The translations under genes were made by a program, and so were the position numbers. This document shows, in pieces, positions 11,704 through 26,818 of a stretch of 64,000 bases of DNA. The notes beneath the pieces are model-generated. The model ran no database searches. It was not told the origin of the DNA and saw nothing but the letters and a program-made list of their open reading frames with translations. Positions within the stretch are counted from its first letter, which is position 1; every line of letters begins with the position of its first letter. The DNA comes from Dicaeum eximium (lineage: Eukaryota; Chordata; Aves; Passeriformes; Dicaeidae), in assembly GCA_013396995.1 (NCBI GenBank), contig VWZP01002584.1:805048-869047 (forward strand), given 5' to 3'.

Positions 11704-14700
11704 CTGCAGGGAAGCAAATGCATGGCACATGTAGATGTTCAAAATTCAACGCTGGAGGGTAAGAAGAAGGGAAGTTGACACATTCTTTTCTTCTGGATGA
11801 AGAAATTTACACTTTGTCACTGTTCTAACATCTGCAGTCATGGATTGCTGTCCCGTGCCCTCTATGAATAAAAGATACTTCTTGTGCCAAAGAGCTGCTC
11901 CAACTAATACCATTTCTGGATGAGTTTATCACTACTCATTTAGAGTTCAACATGTGCTAATGAAACTACAAGCAGAGAAGAAATGAGGGAAGCCCCACAG
12001 CCATGAACATTTCACATAAACAACAAAGTAAGAGCAGTCAGTTAAATGAATTTGCAATTCTCTTCTTCAGGAATTACGTGTCACTCAAGTGCACAAGCAA
12101 GTCTTTCATCACATGACATCTTAAGAGAACTGATGTCATGCTGGAATCCAAAAGGTTTTGGTTTTTCTTTTTTTTTAGATGGCAGCAAGAGGCAAATATT
12201 GAGTGATATGCTGTCTTGTAATTGAGACAACAGCATGGTATCAGATGTCATTTTTTGGCTGAGACCAAGATACAGGTCTACTGACTTCAAATCACAACTT
12301 CATACATTACATCAGTTACATTAAATGGCTGGGAGAAACAATATGATGAGATATCTTTACCTCTTTAGGCCTGAACCACTGATGTGGCAAATGCTTTTAG
12401 GAGGATGGCTGAACTCCCAACTGCTATTCAAGGTGAAGTAGCAGCTAATCTACATCTGCTAAAAAAAATCATGAAGCTGTGCCTATTTCCTTTTCGTGCC
12501 CTTTTCACAAATGTATTGCTCTACAAAGAACATTTATTCAGAAAGTTAAGTTAGTTAAATTCAAAACTTTCTCTGTAGTGAAGCAAACTTGGCTGAGAAC
12601 AGCAGCATATCAGAACCTGGGCCGATTGAACATGGGAGGGAAGATTTTGCTTTCAACATATGGAGCTTCTAAAAGATTTAGTACCCAGATAGCTGCTTTA
12701 AAGCCCTCATGCAATTCTGATGCTGTGGAGATTGCCAGGTGAGTGGGGATAGACTTTCACAAGTACAACAATTGCTACAGCCTCTTCTGTACAGCCCTTT
12801 CTGCCTGGACACTGGAAATTTTACCTCACCTTCAGGACATTGTAAAGACTCTTTTTCCTTCTCTGGATGCCACAGACTGCAACAAGGCTAGTGGGACACT
12901 GTGGGGATGTGAAATGCATTTTAAGTTCCTTTGAAATTGAATCCCAGCACAGGATATATGCAAGTGCTGCTGCAGAACAGGTCAGAGCACATGAAGAGAA
13001 TCTCCTTTTTGTGCTCTGATACTACACAGAGACTCTTTCAATCAGTGCTAGGAGTAAAAGTATTACTAATAGTGCTCTTGAATCCTAAAGCATGGGCAAG
13101 AAATTGCTCTTATATAAGTAAGAACTCAAGATTAAATGAGGAAAAAAAGACTTAAGCCTACATTTTGACATAGGTAATTTTCATGGAAATTATTACTGCT
13201 ACCTCATAAAATGGTGCATGTGCAAACAATGACTCCCATTTATTATGTACTTGTAATCATGAACTACTAATTCAGTAAAAAAGCTTTTGTTCTTAGGAGC
13301 TCAAGTACATGGAGAAGTGCATGAAGCAAGAATGTCAGGTCAAGCATCAAGTTGTTCAGTACTTGCCATCCTACATTTGACTGTATACATAAATGGGCAA
13401 GTGAAAATGAACTTTTAGAATGCTATAAAAGAAGAATGAATTCACATTACAACAGACAAGTAAGTGAAGAGAGAATTAGTACAACAAGAGAATTTCTAAC
13501 TTTGTGTTGGGGGAGGAGAAAATTACTTATGCTGTGAATTTGAATTTCTGGGGTTTTGTGTGTACTACTGACTATCTTCAATTAAGATAGCATCCTTCTT
13601 GCTATTTATTCTATCCTTTAATTAAAGTAGGTACACTCTTGCCTTTGATCTGAGTTACTGAGAAAATAATGAACTGCCCCACATATGCATACCTTTTTTT
13701 TTTTAATTTTCTGAGAGAAAACAGAAGATAGAAAAACAAAAGGGGAAGAAAAAAGATAAATTTTCACGTAACTTCTATTTGAACTTTTTTCTTGGTATTA
13801 GTTCTTAATGTAAAATCAGCAGTTCTGCATTTCTTTAGGTTTTTTTTTTGACAAAACCGGTAATTACATATATTTATTAATGTGAATTTCCTGACTTTTA
13901 TTGTTATGTCATTGCAACCTTAACATTCCTCTGATGCAGTTTCTTATTGTAAATAATTCTCAAGGTCTGTCTTTAAATGAAGTAACTTCACAAGCATTTT
14001 TTCCAATTACATTATATTATATATCTGAAACTAGGCCATAAACAGATCTTTTTTACCAGTTGACCAGGTTCTGAAAAGGGTTTTATTATTCTAAATTGAC
14101 CATGAAGCTTCACAATCTCTTCCCTTTCTCGTTTTTACTGAGAGGACAAAAAAATCAGAATGAGTTTTGATGGCTACAAATATATCTTTATAGCACTGTG
14201 TTTAAACCTGAAAAATAGCCAAGACATTCTAATTTAAAAGTTTTTCTCAATAATGTGCATTTGCATGGGGCTAAAACCAAAGCTCCTGCCCTTCCATGGC
14301 TACAAAGCTTATTGTTATCTACATTTAAAACATCTCTAGCTCACTTAGGTAAAATAAACTTCATTTACTTTGCTATGTAAATTATCACCAAAAAATTCAA
14401 GCTGCAAATACTGTCTGTGTTCATAAATGAATAACAAACAATAAATATTTTTAATGTACTTTCAATTTGTTAAAAATTAAATAACATAATGAGAACTGTG
14501 TTTGGAAGAAAAGAAAAAAATTTTACGCACTAATAGATTTATTATCATAGAAGCACATTCTTTCCTTGAAAGTTTTCCATTTGTTTTAACTACCCAGTTA
14601 CGCATAATTTACTCAGATCTTAACACTGTTAATTATTATCCCTAAGCTTTTCAACTCATTAAGCCTGTTTATATTTACTACCTTGGCCAGTGTCTTAGAG

Positions 14701-15006
14701 TCACAAAGTGGTTCTCAAACAGGTATGATTCCCTCTCTCCTTGTGTGTGCCTTTCCCAAGTCATAATGAAGGCAAGGCAGGAGCTGTTTTAATTAAGAGT
14801 GTTGACCCTCTGCTTTGATTTAGGGAGGCTGTTTTAATTGCCTTACACCACCTAGGCAGAACCACTAAACACCGAGTTTGATGCCAAGCTTTCTCTCCCG
14901 TTTTCTCTGAGTAACCAGAAGATGGAGCCAAGCATCCACCAACAGCCCTTCCCTCACTCCTTGGCCACGCTCCCCCTGCCAGGGGACCAAGCCATGCCAG
15001 CAGTAC
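11704..15006 (-). other. ROBO1 intron, 3.3 kb
   Basis: Intron within FN3-3. AT-rich; several poly-T and poly-A stretches (for example near 12170, 13688 and 13840). No recognised element. Confidence 0.85.
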
Positions 15007-15128
15007 CTTATATTCCTGAACCATGCCGTTCTGGTTGTCCTCAGGGGGTGGCTGCCAGGTGACCACGATTGCTGTCCCGTTCCCATCGTTCTTAGTTACT
15101 GAAACACTCTGAGGTGGAGCGCTGGGAG
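15007..15128 (-). CDS. ROBO1: ROBO1 exon: first half of FN3-3
   Basis: 122-nt exon that completes A and reads PSAPPQSVSVTKNDGNGTAI then VVTWQPPPEDNQNGMVQEYK, leaving in phase 0. NGT is a potential N-glycosylation site and TWQPP is the FN3 B-strand motif. The acceptor is AAACAG, with a poor pyrimidine tract; the donor is TATAAG then GTACTG. FN3-3 lies next to the membrane, where metalloprotease shedding of ROBO1 ectodomain is known to occur. Confidence 0.97.
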
Positions 15129-16382
15129 CTGTTTGTTTGGAAAGAAGGATTGAATGGTTACGTCTGTCACACCCACAAGCCGGTTTGCTCAAGTGGAAGA
15201 TGATTTCTGGGCTCTACAAATGCAGTCTTTTGTGCCCCACCCTTCACTGAGGGCAGTGTGTGCCCACAAGATAAAGTGATACAGAAGGAAAATGTATGAC
15301 CCAACAACCAGGCTCTGAGTTCTGCTTTAATTTTTGCTGTGCAGGCCAGGAAAAGTGACACTCCAAATTGTACTCTCAAATATCCATTACCTGCATGTCA
15401 CAGTTCTGGGCAGTGAGTTCCTCACTGGTCTCAAATCATCTCACCCAGCATCAACAGTTTTGAAAAATAAATCCTATATAGTCCCCAGTCTAAATCTCAG
15501 TTCCTCTAGTGTGTAAAAAAATTATGAGTAATACAAAACTTGCTAAAATCTGGATAGAGTGTGTTACTATTAACATATTTATAATAATAATTTATGTTTT
15601 TACTGTTAAACAATCCTTCTGAAAAGCAGATGCTTAGCTGATGCTTAGGATGAATGCAGCTATGCACACCTTTTGAACCACGTGCAGCAATAAACTGGAG
15701 CTACACAGCATTTCTAATGGGGGAGGAAGATACAAAGGGAAAGGCTGCACATCCTAGCAGAAGCACCAAAATCCCTATTCCCAGGCACTGGCCACCTTGC
15801 ATACTTATCATGCCTGTGCAGCAACAAAAGGAAGAGCTTTATGAACCTTGTCTTTTTAGTGCATGTATGAGATGGAAATACATAATTTAGTCCACTCTAT
15901 CTGTTGCCCTCATTCATCTTTCCATTTTGTCTCACTGATTGATCCACGTATAAAAGCCTTCTAAAAACCATGGTTTTCATTCCCCCAGCTACACTGCTTT
16001 GATGATTTCTGTGGTGTCTTCTATCTACTCAAGATAGTGATTAGCAAGTGCTTGAATCTGACAGAAGTCACTTGTGACCAGCCCATGAACTCAGCAGGGA
16101 GGAGTGCACACACTGCAGGGAAGATAAAAAAGTGCATTTCTCATTGTGTGTTGGAGGGGATTTTTGCACATCCCTCTCTCTCTCTGTCTCTCATGCCTGG
16201 CTCAGAATATTTACTTCTGTGTCACCAAACAATTCACATAATGATCAGTCTCCTCTGCCACAGACTGCTGCTCTCAAACAGCATGCACTTCAAACAAGAT
16301 CAAATAATGAACATATCAGGGGAAAGCCGGCCAGGCTGCTACTTCAAAAAGGAAAGATGAAGACAGTCTAGCTCCTACTTGC
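15129..16382 (-). other. ROBO1 GC-AG intron, 1.25 kb
   Basis: Intron between FN3-2 and FN3-3. It starts GCAAGT (16382 downward) and ends AACAG (15129-15130). A CT-rich stretch lies at 16171-16191 on the plus strand. No other content recognised. Confidence 0.93.
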
Positions 16383-16614
16383 CTTCTTCCAGGGTCTTTG
16401 CGAATTTCACTTCACTGTCTGCTCCCTGAAACTCGTTAAAGAAAGGGCGGGCCTTGATTTCATAGTTGACACCTTTCTTCAGCTCCGGAATGATGACACT
16501 GTTTTTGGTTGGAGTCCTCACTTCAAAGATTAACCACTCTGATTCTCCATAAGATGCTGGTGTAGGCCGGTACAGAATTTTATATCCTTGGATATACTGG
16601 GATTGCTGGTCCAC
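16383..16614 (-). CDS. ROBO1: ROBO1 exon: second half of FN3-2, GC donor
   Basis: 232-nt exon, 77 codons plus one base, phase 0 to phase 1. It reads VDQQSQYIQGYKILYRPTPA, SYGESEWLIFEVRTPTKNSV, IIPELKKGVNYEIKARPFFN and EFQGADSEVKFAKTLEE. The acceptor is CACCAG. The donor reads GAAG then GCAAGT, so the intron begins with GC rather than GT. The next GT is 4 nt further and would put the frame out and hit a stop. The following exon starts CTCCC and completes alanine only if the GC site is used (EEAPSAPP), as in mammals. Confidence 0.97.
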
Positions 16615-18754
16615 CTGGTGAGACAGCAGAACACAGAACACATCCATAAGCAGCCAGGAACCAGGGGTGATGCCCATGACACTGTGCATGGCCCCTGGAC
16701 TATCCCTCATGTTATTCGAAGTAAACATCGCTGCCAAAGCAGATAAAGGCTCCTTGCATTACAGCAAATTACAGGCCTGATTCACAAGTGCATTCATTTC
16801 TGATGCTGGTAGAACTGTGCTGGTTTCCCTGGATTTAGGAAGGCATTAAAGGGGGATAATAAAGTTGTATAATATGCCCCAACTCCATGAAATGAACAGT
16901 CTTTGCATCCATGGAGCAAAAGAGCTCGGCACAGGTCAGACTGCTGCCCACCTGAATCTGCAGAGCAGGGCTGCACACATGGGGAAAGGGAGATCTACAG
17001 TGCCACGACTCAGGGTGATGAATATGGAGATCTAAGAGAGAGCCTGTCAACTCTCCTGAGGTGAGGAAACTTCCCAAAACCTGTAAAATGAGCACCGCTT
17101 CCTGCCTGCTCTTTTTGGAGAAAGCAAATTGAGAGGGTGGCACTGGCACTGTCTCCACTGCTGTGGCTGGGCTCTGTCAGAGGGCAGATCTCTCCAAAGC
17201 CTTCCCCCATGTCCACCCACTCAGTGGGAGGCCCTCTGCTAGAAGCAAAGGGCCAGGTTCCAAGAGGGAACATAAAACTCCATGTGGTAATATGGATGAG
17301 ACTTGGAAAAGCAAAATAGGTTGATGGTGAGTGCTTTTCAAACTAAGGCAATTTTATACTAAATGTGTGGAGAAAGAGATCTGAGTGTAATCAAGGGCAG
17401 ATCCAATATGTTTGGCTATAGCTGAAACAGAAAGCTGCCTTATACAACTATCTTTCACTATCTTTTTAACTACTGGTTTCAATTTCTGATGAATAAGGAA
17501 GTCCAGTAACCACCACAATAAAATTTTTAAAGAGCATCAGATTTTCCTGTTTTCAAAAATCTCATACAATGATATAATAAAACTATGTGCTTGCAATTTT
17601 AATCCAAAGAGCAATACATTTCATTTTTAATAATCACATAAAGAATGCATGTGTTAGCTGAAACTGAGGTAATGCTTATTTTTGAAACTGCAGAGAAGCC
17701 ACAGGCCACCCAAGAGACTGACAAAAGCTGCCTGTCTGGAAAAGGTTGTTCTGTAAGTAAAGGTCAAACAAAATTTGGTAGGAACCTCAAAGATGTTTTA
17801 ATGTATTAGTTAAAACAGGAGATTGTCTGCTGCAGGTGGCCATACTGCAGGTGAGAGTGTAATTACTGTGCAACACAGTATTATTGCAGAATCAAGGAGC
17901 CCTGGGTGTAGATCAGGACTCCTTTGGGGTACAGCTCTTCTGGAAAGTCAAAATGCCTTTTGTTCCTGACCAAAATATTCTGCTATGGCAAGGCAGGAGC
18001 TACAGCCCATGCTGTCCCACATTATCCCTGCCAATATATTGGAATGTCCAGATGGAAGTCCTACAAAGACCTCAAAGCTTACTCCTTATGGTTTTATTTC
18101 TGTACATGGTATAATTACATCCCCAACTTTTTCTTGATTCTGCATTCCATTTTGAAACTGATTGTTGAGTTACATTCCTCATTCTCTCAGTTCCTCTGCT
18201 ATGCCCTCCACGTGGCCAGCTTCCTGCTCTCCTGCTGCCAGAACAACACCAATATGGTTTTGCCTTTTTTACCTCTTCTCCCTGCACCACGTGTGCTCAG
18301 GGCACCACGGAAAGGAGAGGTTCAGACGAGGCTCTGATTTGGGTGTGTTTGTCAGTGTGTCTGTAGCAGGGAGGTAACACTTTCAAACAGAATTATGCAG
18401 CATTTCTCTCTACAGGTGACTGACAGGGAATTGCCCATGTCATCTCATTAAGGGACTGATACAAAGCAGTGGAAAGGCTCCAAATGATATGACTTAGGAG
18501 GTCCTTTAGCTTCCAGAAGAGGACTCTGAAACCCCCACCCTATTGTAAAGAGCACTCTCTATGGAGACAAAGATGGAGAAAATGGGTAAAATTTAAAGAA
18601 GCAGAAAAGCAGAGCACAAGTAGCACTCTTCCCAAGGAAAAACATTTGCAAGCATATAAACTACTCAGCTTCTGAAAGTGTGACCCCACTGCAGTGGAAA
18701 CAGGACATCTCAGCAGCACATGCAACCACCAGCAGGGTACAGATTTGTACTCAC
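16615..18754 (-). other. ROBO1 intron, 2.1 kb
   Basis: Intron within FN3-2. Somewhat GC-richer around 16900-17280 and 18170-18330, where short open frames occur on both strands without recognisable protein content. Confidence 0.85.
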
Positions 18755-18876
18755 AGTCCAATGCACTTCGATTGAGGAGGAAGAAAGGATAGTAGGGTTG
18801 TGTAGATGTAGCACCACGTCACCCAGCTCCCTCTGGACCTGCTTGTGATCCACACCTTGACTTGTTGGAGGAACAT
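18755..18876 (-). CDS. ROBO1: ROBO1 exon: first half of FN3-2
   Basis: 122-nt exon with no long open frame of its own because neighbouring intron stops interrupt it. It completes D and reads VPPTSQGVDHKQVQRELGDV then VLHLHNPTILSSSSIEVHWT, leaving in phase 0. The acceptor is TTATTGCAG and the donor is GGACT then GTGAGT. The sequence is very close to mammalian ROBO1; LGDVVL here matches mouse LGNVVL more than human LGNAVL. EVHW is the FN3 tryptophan motif. Confidence 0.96.
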
Positions 18877-21800
18877 CTGCAATAATTTAAGATTCCATTC
18901 TCACAAGTACACATGATTGTTGAAATAAGTACACGTAAATACAAATGAGTATGTCAGAAAGTAAATGATGCTAACACTAATGAAGTTGAACCTATGCACT
19001 TCCTAATCATGTAAGAAAAAACTACATGAAGAATACTTCAGCAGAATACTCCTTCAGCAAATCACCAATGTTTAGGCAGTACCAGACACTGGGTGTGTGG
19101 TACTGGGTGTGAGGGTAATGCTGCATCAAAAGACACACCACATTCAAGGTTGGCTTTGGTAAATGGCTACAGCAGCATCTCTATTCTTTCCTGCTGGGAA
19201 GATAAAACATTCTATTGCCCACTGCCAATTCCAAGAGATCAGGGAACTTACAAAGAACAGTAAAAGAAGAAGCTGTATCTTTAGATAAATTAATGACAAA
19301 CTTACTTGGTGTTACCACAAAATAATGTTAACAACCAGAGAAAAGATAAATTAGTCATATGGCTGCAGCTTCTGTAAACAGGAGGCAGAGCCCAGTTGAG
19401 GGCTGTCTGGATCGTCTGATATTTGGTCTATCCTATAGCTGGAAGGATTATTCATATGCATGAAGGGACAAATTCCTCTCAAAACATGCAATAGTATGAT
19501 GAAAACACGTATTTTTTGCATACTGAGGCCTTGGAAAGCACCTTTAACTGAAATGGAATGACTGTCAGATGTGTAAAATTTACAGGGTAATTACTAAGAG
19601 GGTATCTAAAACACGTACTGTGGAAAGCAAAGTAACAGTTTCTGTTCTAGGTTCACATCTCACTCCTTAATCACCTCATTTTAAACAAATACCATGCTGA
19701 CTATGGCTAAAATTCTCTGACTGGAAATCCATAAAAAGTATTTGCAGCGATTACTACTGAAGTTAATGTGTAGTCAGTGAGTGACAAATCTGGATTCTTA
19801 GCAAGCAACATCGGTAATAACAAAAGAACAAGACCAAAAAAAATCCTCCACTGAGTCACTGCTATATTCCCATGTACTGTGTTCTGCAAACAGTCCATTA
19901 TCACAGTATTTCCCTCCTCCCAAAGTTTGAAAGCATTAAAGATAAAAGCTTCTGTTTGGGAGCATTGCCTAAATATCACCCTGCTCAGAATGTAACAGGA
20001 AAGCCTGTGGAATAATTAGTTCTAGCTTTGCTAGTCAAAAGAGATGAGTCATCCACAATATGGATCAAACTATTCACAGGCTCAGCCATTTGCACATCTG
20101 TGCTATAAAATTATGTGTGTGCTCTCTTGTTTCGCTCCAAGCTTCCAAGACTGTCAGTGAAAACACCCAGGAATGAGGCTGTTAATGTTTGAAAAATGCA
20201 AAGATGAAGGTACTAGGAGGGTAGTGCTAAAGGGATGAAGGCACTGAGGGTAGTAACCTACCTTCATCTTATTTTGTGAACTGAACAAGCAGTTAGGACC
20301 AGACTATACCACCCTCATGACAAAAGCCAACTGGAAATTTTTGAACTTGTTTAGCTAGACCACAAACTTAAACAAAAATGAAATGGTATTGGAAGGAGAG
20401 CAGAACTGCTCTAAAGGACTTAACACTTGATTACATTTCTTAAAATTGGAGAAAATTTTATGTGTTAGTTGTTATTTTCATGGAGGTATTGTGTGGCTCT
20501 TGGCTTTTCAGCTCTACTAGGTGCCCAGAGAACAGTGAAGCTTTTCCATGTCATTATAAACCATCCAGTTGAGTGAACAGAACATTTGCTGTTTCTCAGA
20601 ATCAGGTCAGTAATCAGTCAGTTTGGGACAGACACAATATCTCTTCTCCAGAAATGAAACTACACTGCATGAAAAACAGGCTCATGCAGCTCTATTCCCA
20701 GAAATCAGGAACCACTAAAAGGTTATTAAATCTCTCCCTGGTAACAGACTTGGGAACCTGTGCAATCCTGATTTTCCATGGGGCTGTGACTCTGCTGTCC
20801 ACACATATCCACTGAAATTGTCACCCACCAGGAGAAACACATAATACCAAAAGACAGCAATGTGAAACTGGTCACTCCCCAGGGGAGATGAGAAAGACTT
20901 GCTTTCAGACCAACTACAGAAAACATGAGAAGTCACCAAAGAAAAACGCTTTGTTTCCTTTAGAGAACCTCCTTTCAAAAACTCACAAGTACTTACTTGT
21001 GGAAACAAAGAAACAAACATACAACACAGACACTTAATAAGCCAGTGGGTCAACTTCTCCAGTAAGTAGGAATATCAGAAAAACAAACAAAAAAAATACG
21101 ACTCTAGCATTTTTCTTTGAAAAAGAGTGCTTCTAGTTTTCCCCTTAAGAATCTAAGCTTTTCTCCTGGAAAAATGCAAGCTGCAGAGCTGCAATGCATT
21201 ATTGCCTGTACATTATCCAAAGTGTCATTTATTGGCTACAATGAACACAAAGATAGTTTTAATTTTACATAGCTGGACTCAGTCCATAGCTGGACTTCAG
21301 TCGCAGCTGAAGTCAGTGGATGACTCCTTCATTCACTTTCTACCCAGACTTTTCTTCCACTTGGCTATCTGTGAGCACTGCTTTCTACCCTATTTTACTT
21401 CCAACAGTTGTACTGTGGAAACACTTGTAACATACTGCCAAAACCTCTTTACTGGTTCATGATGCCAAATTCCTTCAAATTTTCAACTTTCTTCTTTCCT
21501 ATTGCAGCAGAAATAAACTTAGATTACATGCTGTTTCTCTCCCTGTCTCAGTCTTAAGCCTTATTTGATTCTCTGGACATAGTAATAACATTTCCATGGA
21601 ATTTGAGGATTTGTATGGGAACTCAAAAAAAACAGGGATTACTTTGGTTGCTAGCAAGAGCTATTCTGCAAATTGTAACTACCTTTGGATAAGAGATACT
21701 AGGGCTCCCTTAGGCAATGCAACATGCTGTCAGAGTCTGTATTACAAAGAAATGCAAGTTTAAGCACTGTATTTTACTTAGTATATGTTATAGCCAGGAT

Positions 21801-21903
21801 AGGTAGACAGTCCAAAGCTACTAGAATTCCTGCATCTGGTATTGCTTAGTCAACTTGTGACAGCTGCTGTGGACACCCAAAATGCTCATTATCAAAAACT
21901 TAC
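18877..21903 (-). other. ROBO1 intron, 3.0 kb
   Basis: Intron between FN3-1 and FN3-2. It holds a small direct and inverted repeat at 20201-20270. Otherwise ordinary AT-rich sequence. Confidence 0.85.
20201..20270. repeat. Small direct repeat with a 12-bp inverted repeat
   Basis: AAGATGAAGGTA at 20201-20212 is perfectly inverted at 20259-20270. Inside the loop a second imperfect copy of the left unit (GATGAAGGCACTGAGGGTAGT, shortened here as GATGAAGG...GGTAGT) lies at 20234-20254, matching 20203-20225. Could fold as a hairpin with a 46-nt loop. No function known. Confidence 0.75.
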
Positions 21904-22070
21904 CTTGAGTTTTCACTGGATCTGATATTTGGCTTGGGTCGCTCAGCCCATATGCATTAGCTGCTCTCACAAGGAAGAGATAAATGGCATTAGGTTTTAG
22001 CCCTTTAACTGCAAAACTCTCAGTTTTCACATTTTCAGCTACAGTTTGCCAGCTGCTCCCTGATGCATGG
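21904..22070 (-). CDS. ROBO1: ROBO1 exon: second half of FN3-1
   Basis: 167-nt exon. Its first base completes serine, then it reads HASGSSWQTVAENVKTESFA, VKGLKPNAIYLFLVRAANAY and GLSDPSQISDPVKTQ, leaving in phase 1. GLKPNAIYLFLVRAAN is the typical FN3 E-F strand pattern with the conserved leucine and tyrosine. The acceptor is TCCTTAG and the donor is CAAG then GTAAGT, a near-perfect consensus. Human ROBO1 has TETSAIKG and YGISD where this sequence has TESFAVKG and YGLSD. Confidence 0.97.
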
Positions 22071-22163
22071 CTAAGGATAAAACACACAACAGCAGGTTAG
22101 CACATGGTTCTTTAGCAACACATGTAAACATACAGACAACAAGATCACACGAGACTCACATAC

Positions 22164-22332
22164 CTGAAGGCCTCAATTATGTAAGAGGTTGGTGTTGCAC
22201 CTGAATTCAAATTAGGTTGCCATGACAATGTTACTGTATTTCTGCTGACATCTGTAACCTCAGGCTTTGAAGGAGCACTGGGAATCAAGTTTGGGTCAGT
22301 GGGTCTTGGTGGCTGCACCGGGACTCCAAACT
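22164..22332 (-). CDS. ROBO1: ROBO1 exon: first half of FN3-1
   Basis: 169-nt exon that completes E and reads FGVPVQPPRPTDPNLIPSAP, SKPEVTDVSRNTVTLSWQPN and LNSGATPTSYIIEAF, ending with two bases of a serine codon. The SWQP motif is the FN3 B-strand tryptophan. The first stretch is the proline-rich linker between Ig5 and FN3-1. The acceptor is TTGTCAG and the donor is TTCAG then GTATG. The upstream intron is only 168 nt and the downstream one 93 nt. Confidence 0.97.
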
Positions 22333-22500
22333 CTGACAAAAGGAGAGAGAAATGCTGAGTATGGAGAGGAAGCAGCTGTAAGCTAAATGCTGCTCACATC
22401 TGCACTGGCAATTTATGGCAGAGTCAGATCACTTTTACATTTCAATTTCTGGTTTTCCTTCACGTGTTTTGTCCACACAGAGGAGCCCTGATGGAGTTAC

Positions 22501-22582
22501 CTTGGACCTCTATGAACGCGCTCCAGGTCGCTTCACCGCTCGGGGTTGAGGCAATGCAGGTGTACCGGCCGGTGTCGCCCAG
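22501..22582 (-). CDS. ROBO1: ROBO1 exon: end of Ig5
   Basis: 82-nt exon, 27 codons plus one base. It reads LGDTGRYTCIASTPSGEA then TWSAFIEVQ, supplying the second Ig5 cysteine in RYTCIAS. The acceptor is CCCTTCAG and the donor is CCAAG then GTAAC. The exon is GC-rich with several CpGs, unlike its AT-rich surroundings, and is too short to appear as a long open frame. It begins the compact cluster of three exons spread over 680 bp. Confidence 0.97.
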
Positions 22583-23982
22583 CTGAAGGGGAGAAGGGGA
22601 GAATAAATGCTTGAAACAATCAGGCACTCAGTGGGCTAGAAAAGTAATTACAGCTCTCTACGTTCCCCCATGAATATGGATAAACGTATTAGCCTGCAAA
22701 AACTTTGCACCAGAAACTCCTTCCGTTAGAAGTTACGATTTTGACAAAACAGAAATGGGTATTTATTTCTGAGTGGTCACAAAAGAATCAGAAATGCTGC
22801 AGATTCTAATTTAATGTTAACTATTCTGTAATGAGCAAACTGAAGGCCATTTCCTGTAGCATTTATTCCTTACTCTGCAGAGGTCCTAACAAATAAATTG
22901 AGAAGGAACTCAGATGACAAGACCCCATGCAACTGTCAACCTTCTACATAAATAATGCCCAGGAATTTATCAGGACTGGAGCACTGGAGAACATGTCATC
23001 CTTAAAGCAAAGCTTAAATATTGCACAGGGTACATATGGGGCTCCCTGTGTTAGTATAAATTTCACTCTACAGCAGACCCAAAAAAGAATCTCCATATGC
23101 TATCCTCATCCAGTTCTCAGTGTTGGATTATTTGTCCATATGTGACTTAATCACATTTCAAAAGTGTTTCTTTTTTTCCTCTCCAAAAAAGAAATGTTAT
23201 CCTCCTCAGGTCCCAGCCTCAGCAGATGAACTGAACAGAAGTGATCAAAAATCAGAGATTCAAGGTCTAAGCCAGTCTAACTTGTAATTGGCAGCAGGGC
23301 AACTCTAGGGAATATGGTAAAGCGATGTATTCAGCCTAATCTAAAAAAAATATAAAAAAAATTACTCCATTTCAAACCACAGAAAAGATAGCAGAGAATA
23401 TCCAGTATGCTACAACTTTACATTTTACAACATTTTAAAGTGTGCAATGCATGACCAGCAGCAATACTGGCCAGGTACTATAACTCCCTGAGGAAGCCAG
23501 GTATTTGACAGGTGGTTAACCATTTTAAGCTATGTTACACTGATGAGTGAGCAGGTTTAAACACTAAAAACTCTTTTGAAAAAGCTGTGTACATGGCTCT
23601 ATTACCGAATAAGCTAAACAAAGGTTTTCTTTATATACGTTTCAATTAACTAGATCATTTTAATCTATTACTGCTAAAGCCTAAATAATGTAATGATTTG
23701 TCTTACTGAAATACATTCCCCTTCATGTTTTAAGTACCAAATAATTCCCTTAATTAATACCTCTTTACAGCATTTTTCGTTATGAAATCTTAAATAATTT
23801 GCCCTAGGCAGGTGTTAAGCATAAAGAATGTACTATCTGAAAACATGAAGTATCAAATATTTTAGTACATTTATGTAACCTTTCATTAATTCTAAACATA
23901 GGGCTCACTACATCAGAAATGCCTGGAGGTGAAGGCAGAAAATGAAACAAAACAAGAAAACCCATTTGCCAGTTCAGGCTAC
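22583..23982 (-). other. ROBO1 intron, 1.4 kb
   Basis: Intron within Ig5. AT-rich with no recognised element. The two neighbouring introns, 22333-22500 (168 nt) and 22071-22163 (93 nt), are too short to hold more than splice signals. Confidence 0.85.
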
Positions 23983-24188
23983 CTTGGCATATCTGATCTG
24001 CAGTGCTCCTGTCTCCAGCTGCTTGATGCGAGAGTCTTGGGTGGAAATGAGGATCCCATCCTTTTTCCAGAGGATAGTGGGCATTAAAGTGCCTGTGGCC
24101 ACACAGTTCAGTACTAAAGTACCATCCACAGCTACAGTCTGATTCACAGGACCCTGCCGGATGACAGGGGGCGGCCGGTCTGCAATCA
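23983..24188 (-). CDS. ROBO1: ROBO1 exon: first part of Ig5
   Basis: 206-nt exon entering in phase 1 and leaving in phase 0. It completes V and reads IADRPPPVIRQGPVNQTVAV, DGTLVLNCVATGTLMPTILW, KKDGILISTQDSRIKQLETG and ALQIRYAK. NQT is a potential N-glycosylation site; the cysteine in LNCVATG and the tryptophan in ILWKKDG are the Ig core. The acceptor is CCGGCAG and the donor is GCCAAG then GTAGCC. This is the most diverged exon here: TLM replaces human SPV, and KKDGILI replaces RKDGVLV. Confidence 0.97.
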
Positions 24189-26818
<2,630 letters not shown>

